From positions 29,404,347 through 29,468,346 of the forward strand of contig OX344753.2 of the NCBI GenBank assembly GCA_947034885.2: a DNA stretch of 64,000 bases, given 5' to 3'. Made by a program: the position numbers and the translations under genes. Positions within the stretch are counted from its first letter, which is position 1. Each line of letters begins with the position of its first letter. This DNA is from Thuidium tamariscinum (taxonomy: Eukaryota > Streptophyta > Bryopsida > Hypnales > Thuidiaceae). The notes under the pieces were generated by a model, which made no database searches, had not been told where the DNA came from, and saw only the letters and a list, made by a program, of their open reading frames with translations. Positions 34,988 to 46,001 of the stretch are shown here, one piece after another.

Positions 34988-37190
34988 ATGAAGGAGCTGA
35001 CCATGGAGTTTGTGACGGCCCAATTGATGCAAGAGGTGACCAAGCACAAGGAGAATGAGTCCCAAGGGGAGGGATCAGCCCTATTCTCAAGACATGGGAG
35101 AGGAGGCAACACCAAGGCGTTCAAGGAGACAAGGACGTGCTTCAAGTGTGGCAAACCAAGCCTCCAAAGAGGAGGAGGAGATTGCCTTTGCCACCCATGG
35201 AGGAGGGGAGAAGGCCAACATGTTTACTTGGATTGTGGACTCGGGAGCCACCCAACATATGACCAGCCATCGGGATGCCTTCCACACCTATCAGCCCATT
35301 TCGGGGAAGAAGATTTATTTGGGAGACAATGGCATGGTGGAGGTCCTTGGCAAGGGGGAGATCCTTGTGGAGGTGCAAGTGAAGGGGCTGACCAAGAGGA
35401 TCCAGATCCAAGAGGCCCTCCATGTCCCCAAGTTGCATGCCAACTTTCTTTCCGTGAGTAGATTGTCTTTGGGAGGTTTGAAGGTACATTTCAACATGGT
35501 GGGGTGTGTTGTGAGGGCACCAAGTGGAGTTTTGATTGCATCAGCCCCTCGTGAAGGCCACTTGTACCGCCTCCACTTCACCAAGGTGAATGGTACTTCT
35601 TCGGCTTGTGTTGGCCAAGAATCAGCCCAAGGATCAGCTCATGGAGACCTTGTGGAGCTTTGGCATAGGAGGCTTGGGCACTTGAATGTGAAGAGCATGA
35701 GGAGCCTCCAACACATTGTGAAGGGGCTGAACCTCTCTTCTTGCAAGCATGATTGGAGTTCTATGGTGTGCAAGGGGTGCATTGAGGACAAGCAAGCAAG
35801 GCAGCCCTTCCCCAGGGATGGGCCATCCCGAGCCACCAAGCCATTGGAGCTTGTACATTCAGATGTGTGCGGGCCAATGAAGACCACATCCATTGGAGGA
35901 GCAAGGTATTTTGTGACCTTCATTGATGATTTCTCTCGCAAGGTGTGGGTGTATATGCTGAAGTGCAAGAGTGAGGTGTTTGGGCGTTTTGAGACTTGGA
36001 AGGCCCTTGTGGAGGCCCAATCTAATTGCAAGGTGAAGGTGCTGCGGTCGGATAATGGAGGGGAGTATGTGTCCAAGGCCTTTGAGGAGTACTTGAAGGC
36101 CCATGGCATTGAGCACCACACATCAGCACCTTACACTCCTCAACAAAACGGTGTAGCGGAGCGTGCGAATCGCACCATTGTGGAGATGGCAAGGTCTATG
36201 ATTCATGGCCAAGGGCTGAAGTATGAGCTTTGGGGGGAGGCGGTGTCTACAGCGGTTTATACAAGGAACCGGTGCCCCACCCAAGCCTTGACAAGCATGA
36301 CACCCCAAGAAGCTTGGAGTGGGATTAGGCCCCATGTGTCTCACATGCGGATTTTTGGGTGCATGGCCTATGCCTTGGTCCCAAGTGCCAAGAGGACCAA
36401 GTTGGATGCCAAGGGCATCAAGTGCCTTTTCCTTGGTTATTGTGAGGGAACCAAGGCTTATAGGCTGATGTGTGTGGAGAGCAAGGCCATCATCAAGAGT
36501 AGAGATGTGACCTTCTTGGAGGATGGAGGTGCTGATCCCAAGCTCTTGGAGATGAGCCCAAGTGGGAGTAATGGAGGACCAGCCCATGTGGTGGGCACAA
36601 CTCCAAGAGTGCACATGGAAGATGATGAAGATGAAGAGCAAGGAGGGGAAGATGAGGACTTGGTGGAGCCCAAGAAGAAGGTGACTACTCCCCAAGTGAA
36701 GAGATCAGCTGCTCCTTCTCCAAGCACTTCACCAAGGGAGCAAGAGCATGATCAGCCCTTGGAGGAGCAAGAGGAGCCACGTTATCCAACAAGGACTCGT
36801 AGGCCTCTAGGAGATTGGTGGCTAAATCACATTCTTCCCCCACAACGTGAAGAAGAAGCCAACCTAGCTTGCTTTGAAGATGCAACCACACTTGGAGAAG
36901 TGTTGGGTTGTGAAGATGCAAGCAAGTGGGAGTTGGCTATGCAAACGGAGTGCAAAGCCCAAGGTACACCACTTAACACTCATGAGGAGTTGTCCAAGCT
37001 CATAGATGACGAATTGGAGGAGGCAAGGGCTGAAATGCAAGGTGTGCCTTATAAGGCAGCGGTGAGTTCTTTGAAGCATGTCATGGAAGCCACAAGGGCT
37101 GATTTGGCATTCTCGGTGAGTGTTGTATGTGAATCCATGTCTAAGTATGGCCCAAAGTGTTGGGCAGCGGTCAAGAGAGTGTTGAGATAG
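34988..37190 (+). pseudogene. Copia B gag remnant and protease-integrase frame
   Basis: A gag remnant starts at MKELTMEFVTAQL (34988) and shifts out of frame where the zinc knuckle is cut (CFKCGKP is followed by sequence from 19 or so codons downstream). The protease-integrase part is open in another frame from 35055 to 37190: VDSGAT, the LWHRRLGH zinc domain, SDVCG, RSDNGGEY and NGVAERANR are all intact. After DASKWELAMQ the frame jumps to TECKAQGTPL, missing the RT region with YVDD, and stops at KRVLR just before RNase H. A protease plus integrase product could be made only if translation starts inside or shifts frame. Confidence 0.85.
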
Positions 37191-37652
37191 TTTTATGGCG
37201 TACTTGGTATGCCACCAACCCAAACTTGATTGCAATGATAATTCATTGCACCTTTGACCACTCTCAAAGTGGGAGTGTTGAAGATCTTGTACATATTAGT
37301 ATAGACCATGTACATACAGCCCTAGGTGTAGCATTAGACACTAGGTTAGTCTTAGAGTCCATTGGGTATTGCTCGTAGTCAAAGGCAGCCCATGAAAGGT
37401 AGTTATCCCACATGGTTTGTGGATAACTAGGGAAAGGCTTCTAGCATAAGATCAGCCCACTCATGGGTCTTTGTATCTTCCTACCATCTAAGTAAAGCCT
37501 TTCATCCATCAATACCTTTGTAATCTCAATAGAAGTCAAATTCTTCTCGTAGCATGCTAATTTCCTGCTTTGCGTATTGTCCCTTGCGCAAGTGGTTTGT
37601 GTTAAGTACTTCTGGCTCTAAAGCCCTCTGATTTTTTCAATTCTGCAAAGAC

Positions 37653-40600
37653 ATGATACCTACACGGCTTCCATTAAGTGATAGTAGGAGACAAAGATTA
37701 CGAGACGGCCGTTTATGGATTCGTGAGTTGCAGAGGGCAATTGAATACAATGTCAAGCAATTGCATTGCCCATGCACAAAATGTCGAGGCCGGAAGGTCC
37801 TATTTCTTCGCAATGTACGAGAGCACCTCATTCGTTATGGCAGAGATTCAACTTGTCGGACATGGAGAGGTCCAGGCATCTGAGACTCCTTAGATGAAGA
37901 ATGGGAACAACAATTTTGGGAACCTTCGACAGAGGAACCTCAGAATTTAGATGCTAGAGTCGACACTCGCGGGATGGTCGACCAAGCTACCCTTAACCCG
38001 CACGATGGGACTTTTCCAAGAGATGATCGACAAGAGGAAGCGAGAGAACCACAGGATTCAGAAAGTCGTTCAGCGGAGAGATTGGCTGAGGAAGTGAGGG
38101 ATGCTTTCGCCACTGCAGACTCCATCCATGAAGACTACATGGAAGGCTTACGAGGGGACGTAGCAAATAGCCAGGAATGTCGTGATGAAGACCAGGTTGG
38201 ACAACAGCCCACGGATGGAGTCCACGAGAATTCAAACTTTGACGGCAGAGTACTTGAAGAGTCCCTGGAGCAGTTGTATGATGGGGAAAAGTCGAGCAAG
38301 CTTGCAGCCACTATACTCCTAATGAACCTATGCACCGTACATGGCGTGAGCAACCACTGCGCCAACGAAATCTTTAGCATTTTGCATGCCCATCTATTGC
38401 CAGAGAACAACACTCTACCGAAGACCTATCATGCAGCAAGTACGTTGACAAAGAAATTGGGGTTGACGTATAACACGATCCATGCATGCAAGCGTGGGTG
38501 TGTGCTATTCCGTGGCCCTCATGAGAATGCCATCCGTTGTCCTAAGTGCGGCGGACGCAGGTACAGAGACGAGGAGAAGCGCGCCTTCCCAGTGAAAGTG
38601 CTCCGGCACTTCCCTATCATTCCCCACCTACAAAGAATGTTCATGAGCCCCAAGATATCGCAACTCATGGTCTGGCATGCAGAGAACCGGAGTGACCAAG
38701 AAAGAGGTGATGGCCTTGTGAGGCATCCGTGTGACTCAAAAGCTTCGAAGCACTTTGAAGAGAATGTGGATCCATCGTTTGGAAATGATCCACGAAATGT
38801 TCATTTCGCGTTGGCAGCTGATGGAGTGAACCCTTTCAAGCAAAACCGCTCTTCATGGTCCACATGGCCGGTCTTGTTATTGAATTACAACCTGCCGCCG
38901 TGGTTGACAACAAAAAAGTTTTTCTTGTTATTGGCCTGTTATTTGGGAGAGAATCCGTCACATCTAAAGTATTTGATGTATACTTAGAGCCACTTGTATA
39001 TGAATTGCTCGAGTTATGGTCTAGGGTTCCGGCATATGACGTATCCAAAGATGCAGGTAGAAGGGCTTTCTAATTACGTGCGATGTTATTGTGGACTATC
39101 CATGACTTTCCGGGTTATGGCACTGTTGGCGGATTTTTCCATCAGGGGTACGCAGCATGCCCATGGTGTGGCAAAAATCTTGGCGCTGAACATTCTACTA
39201 AGCTTGGTAAGCAGACTTATGGTGGAACACGTCGTTGGCTCCCCGAAGATCATCCGTACCGATCAGAAGAAATGAAGGACCATTTTGATGGACGTATGGA
39301 AGACCGCCCCAAACCACATGCAGTGACAGTGGAGGAACAGATCCAGCACGCATTGGAGTGTGAAGCTTGGAGAGCTACTGGAAACAGAGATGGTGCTGCT
39401 GGAGACCCATCCAAATTATATGGTTTGAAGCGGCTGAGCATTCTTTTCAGATTACCATATTCGAAGGTGAGTTTTAGAAGTCATAGTTTTGGTGGAAATG
39501 ACTGGAAGGGAACTTGCATGCAACTACTACAGTATGTAGAAGTCGCGAATGAGTCATTCATCAGTATCAAAATATAGGTACTTCTGTTTTATGACTTGAT
39601 TACGACTAGTTTATGACCTTCTCACAAGTGGAAACTAATACCGCATGTCCTATCTGTATTGTTAGTATCTCCTGGTTCGGTACACGCTTGATGTTATGCA
39701 CTGCGAACTGAACTTGGCGAAGAACTTCTTGAAAACAATTACTGGGAAGAAAGACACCGTGAAGGTCCGCAGAGACTTGTAAAGGAGAAATATCAGGAAG
39801 CACTTGTGGCTAACTCCGCACCCACGCAAGGCAGGGAAGATGGTGAAGCCCACGGCATCATATGTTATGACGGACTTGGAGTTTGAGAAGTTTGCAAAGT
39901 GCATAGAGTCATTGAAGACACCCAGCGGGTATTCATCTGACCTTGGGAAGTGTATTCGCAAGAAAAACTTTGGGGGATTGAAGTCTCACGATTACCATGT
40001 TCTAATGCAACAAGTGTTGCCTCTAGCTCTCCGTGGACTCCTACCACCTGGTCCTCGCATGGCCGTCATGAGGATGTGCAAAATATTTAGGCGTCTTTGC
40101 ACAAGGGTCTACAACCTTGTAGACTTCCCTTCACTAGAAGATGACGTGGCAGAGAGTATGGCATTGTTGGAAATCGAATTTCCACCATCGTTTTTTGACA
40201 TCATGACGCATCTCCCCTACCATCTTGTGAAGGAGTTGGACCTGTGTGGACCGGTTAGTGCACGGTGGATGTACCCGGTGGAACGTTACATGAAGGTTTT
40301 GAAGAACCATGTCCGTAATCTAGCACGACCAGAGGCTTGCATGGCAGAGGGTTATTTGAAGGACGAGTGCATCGGATTCATCACGGAGTACCTCCAGAAA
40401 TTTGAGCCCACCCAGAGATGTGTTTGGGACGAAGATGAAGAGTACGGAGACGCCGAAGAGGTTCTACAAGGAGCTGGAAAGGCATATGTCATGAGCACGG
40501 AGATGAGAGACATGGCCCACTAGTATGTGTTGGAAAACGTCTTAATTTTGCAGGATTTTGTTGCGTAAGTTGAACCTGTAACCCTTCTCTATGAAAGTAT

Positions 40601-41622
40601 CATAGAGTATTATGCAGAGCCTCATGAATTGGTGCTGTTCATGCATCCATAAGTGAATCTGGCCTTGTAGTAGTCCAGTGGACGTTAGCATGTCATTCAT
40701 GAGTCGTATCGGTCGTGAATGTCATTTCAGTGACTGAGTTGTGACTTGCAGAAGTCACGTTGAAGTCAGAAAATGAAGCGGAAGTCATATTTTAATGTGG
40801 ACGGTCCAAACTACTCTACTGAGGTTGTAATCATTTAGTGTCCTTCTCCCATCTTGTGCTCATTATAGAACTTGGTTATGAGTGCAGGCGGTGGAAAACT
40901 GAATCTGAAGAAAACACTAGTACTCCACCATTGGCAGAATGGATGCAAACCACTATGCAAGATTTGGACTGCAATTTGGAAAACGAAGAGGACATGGACC
41001 GCTTTCTACTTAGTATAAAACCAGCACAAAGAGCCACCCGGTATGCAAGGGTCATTGCATTCAGAAACCACTTTCGCGTGGAAGATTCGAGCACCGTGCA
41101 TATGGTCAGCTACAATAGCGGAGTAGCTTCGGTTTTTCAGCATTCAACTCAGAATTCCGAAGAAGCTGCAGTGAATTATGTGGGAGTATTGAAGGATGTT
41201 TTCGAGTTGGACTATGGATTGGGGCTTTGAGCACACCCATCATTTTATTGCGTTGTGAGTGGCTTAAGACCCATGAAATTCGAGGTAACTCGACATATGT
41301 CAGGGACGATTCCGGATTCCTTACAGTGAACTTCCGCGACAAACTACCTCGCTTAGCAGATCCCTTTATATTTCCAAGGCAGGCCACCCAAGTCTTCTTC
41401 TCTGACATTGTGGAAAGACCTGGCTGGAAAGTTGTCTTACGCAAAGAAGCAAGAGCGAGACGGGAAGTCCTGGATACTACGGATGCATTCATTTCCACTA
41501 CGATGGAGAGCATAGGTCTCAGAGCTCCCCAGCAATTGCCAAATCCACCGCAGACAGTGAATCTAGTGGGGGCTATAGAATTATCAGAGGAGGACAACCT
41601 ACTAGCTCAAGGAGGTTACTAG
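37653..41622 (+). pseudogene. CACTA transposase gene (tnp2, DUF4218, DUF4216), broken
   Basis: The domains follow the order of plant En/Spm TNPD proteins. A transposase-associated N-terminal domain (CPCTKCRGRKV) starts at 37653. The tnp2 domain covers about 38290-39730 (GVSNHCANEIFSILHAHLLP, LPPWL, DVYLEPLVYELLELW, LLWTIHDFPGYG, YTLDVMHCELN). DUF4218 follows at about 39804-40400 (KSHDYHVLMQQVLPLALRGL, RWMYPVERYMKVLKNHVRN), then DUF4216 at about 41000-41500 (YVGVLKDVFELDYG, LRCEWLK). An intron probably lies at 39469-39671 (GTGAGT after LFRLPYSK). Disabling changes are an in-frame TGA at 37881, a frameshift near 38910-38925 at an A6/T5 run, TAA at 39071, TAA at 39780 and a one-base frameshift at 41226. 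It would have cut the CACTA ends when intact. Confidence 0.88.
40524..40837. other. Spacer or intron in the tnp2 region
   Basis: No coding potential between the DUF4218 and DUF4216 parts. It holds several TGACTT/AAGTCA motifs (40730-40790) and is probably a large intron or intergenic DNA of the CACTA element. Confidence 0.45.
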
Positions 41623-42575
41623 GTTGTGATTGGCATAGGTAACCCGCATGAGTGCCCATGTAAACACCCACTGTGCTTAGTTCTGTTGTACCCTTGCTTG
41701 GAAGTTATAGAGAAGTTGAGAACTAGTTCTGCTTCCAGTCGCAGACAAGTGCCGTATCAGTTGTGCATAAGTTGCATAGAAGTGCCGCATCAGATTTGCA
41801 CAAGTTGCACAAAAGTGCTGTCTGAGCTTAGCAGAAGTTGCCATTGGAAGTGAAATACCACTTCTCCTTTTGTTGCACATTGTGGATGTGAGGTCGCTTT
41901 GAACCTGAAATGCAGAAGCGTGAAAATAAAAAAGATTTACACTTATGCACAGCAGAGTTGATTTAGAATTGCATGGGGCTGGTCAATGATATGTGAAAGG
42001 AATTCTGTGAACCTCTGGAAGAAGTCCAAAGCAAGTTGCACAAGAATTTCAGGAGATTGAATAGTGATAACTCTAGTACTCTCTTTGTACCTGAAATGGT
42101 ATCCATGTTCACTCCAATCACCCCTAATGACGGAAGTAGCAGCACCTTGAACTTCTTAAATTGCAAATACAATGAGAACATCATGCATGGATATTGGGTG
42201 CCCTGAACAAATGTCTTTAGCTCCAAATTTTGAAGACATTTGAATGAAGGGTTCATGGTTCCTACATGGCTATCGTAAATAACCTAAATACAATTTGTAT
42301 TGCGTCGCTTGTAAATTCAAGGTCTTCAAAGGAAAGCCGTGGAGAATGTGCAAGTGCTATTGGAATTGTCTTTTGAGACACCTTGAACCTTGCAGCAACC
42401 AATGTATCACTAAAACGCAAGCCAGAAACAACCCTGCAGAAGGCGCAGTCACAGTTGAGTTACTAAAAAAGTGACTGCCGCAGTCGTTGAAAAAAAGGGC
42501 CCTGCTCGTAGTTTCCCTAGAAAATTTGAGCCTGCCCGATCCAAGACCCTTAAGTCATTTAGTAGTAATTAAGGA
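41623..42575. other. 3' part of CACTA element, no gene seen
   Basis: A degenerate tandem array of about 32-36 bp units (AAGTGCCG(C/T)ATCAG, then TTGCA(C/T)AAGTTGCA) lies at 41729-41845. 42440-42575 holds AGTGACTGC/GCAGTC and TAAGTCATTTAGTAG motifs typical of the subterminal region, up to the insertion point of copia C. No clear CACTA terminus follows in the window. Confidence 0.5.
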
Positions 42576-42580
42576 GTTGA

Positions 42581-45500
42581 TGTTGAAGATCATGTACATA
42601 TTAGTGTAGACCATGTACATACAGCCCTAGGAGTAGCATTAGACACTAGGTTAGTCTTAGAGTTCATTGGGTATTGCTCGTAGTCAAAGGCAGCCCATGA
42701 AAGGTAGTTATCCCATATGGTTTGTGGATAACTAGGGAAAGGCTTTTAGTATAAGATCAGCCCACTCATGGGTCTTTGTATCTTCCTACCATCCTAAGTA
42801 AAGCCTTTCATCCATTCATAACTTTGTTTTCTCAATAGGTTATAGGCCCACGCACTTGGAGTTGCGCTTGAGGGTGAAATTCAAATCATTTGGAGGAGAT
42901 CTTGGAGCTTAGAGGAGCAATCAGCCTTTTGTGTCTTTTCAACTACAAACCATATGGTGTGAGTATTCTTTGGAAAAACACACTTTGAGTGCATTTTTTT
43001 CAAAAAATGAAGAGGAAAGTTTTGTTACTTTCTCATTGGCTGGTTTGTGAGGTTTTGAGTACATTTTGGAAGAGAGGTTGCTTATGGTAGTAATCAGACC
43101 TAGTTAGGGTTGGTTGCATGCTCCTAATTTGAGTTTGCTTTTAGAAGTGTGCATTGAGAGCCATTTGAGGCTGAATTGTGCACTTGGGTGCATTGATGAG
43201 TGAGATTGTGCCAATTGCACTAGAGTGAGAGTTCTTTGAGGCTGATTGTGCACTTGGGTGCATTGTTGAGAGTGATTGTGAGCCTTGGAAGCATGTTTGA
43301 GATGCTTGAGGCATTTGCCATCCATTGAGGGCTGATTAGTGCCCTTGTGAGTGAGTGAGGCGAATTTGTGGACTTGGTGAAACTTAAGAGGGCTGATTAG
43401 TGCCCTTGTGAGTGAGTGAGGCGAATTAGTGGATTTTGCAAATCCTAGAGGGCTGATTTGAGCCCTTGTGTGTGAGAGAGGTGAATTAGTGGGTTTTGTG
43501 TACCCAAGAAGGCTGAATTGTGCCCTTGTGAGCCTTGTGGAGCCATTGAGAGCAAAGTAGGATTCTTTGGTGGCTTGGTGATCCAACTAGGGTTATTGGA
43601 GACCATTGTTGTCCTTGAGGTGCTGATTGTGAGTAGGAGCTTCCATCTAGAGCTAATTCGAAGCCTAGAGCTCCTTGGAGTGTGGAGTACCCTCTTTGTT
43701 AGGGGGGCTTGCTGAATTGAAGTAGCACTAGCTCATGACGTCCATGTGTTGGACTTGAGCTTGATTAGGGTCTGAATTGGTGTTGAGAGGAGGTGATGCA
43801 CATGTGAAGAGTGTTTGGCTGTCCTTGGTGTTCAAAGGATCTTGGGAGGTCCTTGTGAGGGCTGATTGGTGCCATTTCAGCCCTATTGGCTGCCAAGGGA
43901 ATGTTTGGTCATTCTTGGAGCTTGGAGGATCTTGGGAGGTCCTTGTGAGGCCTGAATTGTGCCATTTCAGCCCCATTGGCTGCCAAGGGAGTGTTTGGAG
44001 GCTGAATTGAGTTTGTGAACTCTTGGAGACACATTGGGTGCTGCCAACAAGTGGGAGGTGCTTCACCATGGCATCAAGTGGAGGAGAAGGCGTGCGCATC
44101 ATTGACAAGTTTGATGAGGAGAATGAGTCCCAAGGGGAGGGATCAGCCCTTGTCTCAAGACATGGGAGTGGAGGCAACACGAAGGCGTTCAAGGAGACAA
44201 GGACGTGCTTCAAGTGTGGCAAACCAGGCCACATTGCTAGGGATTGCAAGGTCAGCCAAGCCAAAGACAAGGAGAGTGCACACCAAGCCTCCAAAGAGGA
44301 GGAGGAAGAGATCGCCTTTGCCACCCATGGAGGAGGGGAGAAGGCCAACATGTTTACTTGGCTTGTGGACTCGGGGGCCACCCAACATATGACCAGCCAT
44401 CGAGATGCCTTCCACACCTATCAGCCCATTTGGGGGAAGAAGATTTATTTGGGAGACAATGGCATGGTGGAGGCCCTTGGCAAGGGGGAGATCCTTGTGG
44501 AGGTGCAAGTGAAGGGGCTGACCAAGAGGATCCAGATCCAAGAAGTGCTCCATGTACCCAAGTTGCATACCAACTTGCTTTCGGTGAGTAGATTGTCTTT
44601 GGGAGGTTTGAAGGTTCATTTCAACAAGGTGGGGTGTGTTGTGAGGGCACCCAATGGAGTTTTGATAGCATCAGCCCCTCGTGAGGGCCACTTGTACCTC
44701 CTCCACTTCACCAAGGTGAATGGTACTTCCTTGGCTTGTGTTGCCCAAGGATCAGCCCAAGGATCAGCTCATGGAGACCTTGTGGAGCTTTGGCATAGGA
44801 GGCTTCGGCACTTGAATGTGAAGAGCATGAAGAGTCTCCAACACATTGTGAAGGGGCTGAATCTCTCTTCTTGCAAGCATGATTGGAGTTCTATGGTGTG
44901 CAAGGGGTGCATTGAGGGCAAGCAAGCAAGGCAGCCCTTCCCCAAGGATGGGGCAACCCGAGCCACCAAGCCATTGGAGCTTGTGCATTCAGATGTGTGT
45001 GGGCCAATGAAGACCACAACCATAGGAGAAGCAAGGTATTTTGTGACCTTCATTGATGATTTCTCTCGCAAGGTGTGGGTGTATATGCTGAAGTGCAAGA
45101 GTGAGGTGTTTGGGCGTTTTGAGACTTGGAAGGCCCTTGTGGAGGCCCAATCTGATTGCAAGGTGAAGGTGCTGCGGTCGGATAATGGAGGGGAGTATAT
45201 GTCCAAGGTCTTTGAGGAGTACTTGAAGGCCCATGGCATTGAGCACCACACATCAGCACCTTATACTCCTCAACAAAACGGTGTAGCGGAGCGTGCAAAT
45301 CGCACCATTGTGGAGATGGCAAGGTCTATGATTCATGGCCAACGGCTGAAGTATGAGCTTTGGGGGGAGGCGGTGTCTACAGCGGTTTATACAAGGAACC
45401 GGTGCCCCACCCAAGCCTTGACAAGCATGACACCTCAAGAAGCTTGGAGTGGAATTAGGCCTCATGTGTCTCACATGCGGATTTTAAGGTGCAAGGCCTA

Positions 45501-45660
45501 CGCATTGGTGCCAAGTGCCAAGAGGACCAAGTTGGATGCCAAGGGCATCAAGTGCCTTTTCCTTGGTTATTGTGAGGGAACCAAGGCTTATAGGCTGATG
45601 TGTGTGGAGAGCAATAAAATCATCAAGAGTAGAGATGTGACCTTCTTGGAAGATGGAGGT
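42581..45660 (+). mobile_element. Copia C, 5' portion, interrupted by copia D
   Basis: 5' LTR 42581-42837 (257 bp, one extra base), primer site with one substitution, leader with about three 60-bp repeat units (43327-43540), then gag-pol up to the codon run LEDGG, where the antisense LTR of copia D starts. The base pairs before the LTR are GTTGA (42576-42580). The remainder of C is not found to the right in the expected form. Confidence 0.9.
44068..45660 (+). pseudogene. Copia C polyprotein with in-frame gag deletion, truncated
   Basis: Start ATG at 44068 (CACCATGGC). After IIDKFD the frame passes straight to EENESQGEG: 178 codons of the gag capsid domain, present in copia A, are absent without loss of frame, and the junction lies at a GGAGAA direct repeat. 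The zinc knuckle (CFKCGKPGHIARDC), protease (VDSGAT) and integrase motifs follow intact. One zinc-domain residue differs from other copies (RRLRHLN for RRLGHLN), and the usual FGC after RI reads LRC. The frame is cut after LEDGG by copia D. Confidence 0.85.
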
Positions 45661-46001
45661 TATTGAGATTACAAAGGTATTGATGGATGAAAGGCTTTAC
45701 TTAGATGGTAGGAAGATACAAAGACCCATGAGTGGGCTGATCTTATGCTAGAAGCCTTTCCCTAGTTATCCACAAACCATGTGGGATAACTACCTTTCAT
45801 GGGCTGCCTTTGACTACGAGCAATACCCAATGGACTCTAAGACTAACCTAGTGTCTAATGCTACACCTAGGGCTGTATGTACATGGTCTATACTAATATG
45901 TACAAGATCTTCAACACTCCCACTTTGAGAGTGGTCAAAGGTGCAATGAATTATCATTGCAATCAAGTTTGGGTTGGTGGCATACCAAGTACGCCATAAA
46001 A

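Larger units (their letters stand above)
33381..37531 (+). mobile_element. Non-autonomous copia B (RT and RNase H deleted)
   Basis: 4151 bp flanked by the duplication GAAGT (33376-33380 and 37532-37536), with 256-bp LTRs at 33381-33636 and 37276-37531. Relative to copia A it lacks the gag capsid N-terminus, half of the zinc knuckle, the reverse transcriptase core and most of RNase H, but keeps protease and integrase. It lies between CACTA subterminal repeats and the tnp2 pseudogene. Its leader has about seven 60-bp repeat units (34035-34455). Confidence 0.94.

Noticed and set aside
37157-37378. 73-codon frame across the end of copia B and its 3' LTR (also at 45814 and 59871)
   Set aside because: It is the tail of the pol frame running into the LTR after the RNase H deletion, not a separate gene.
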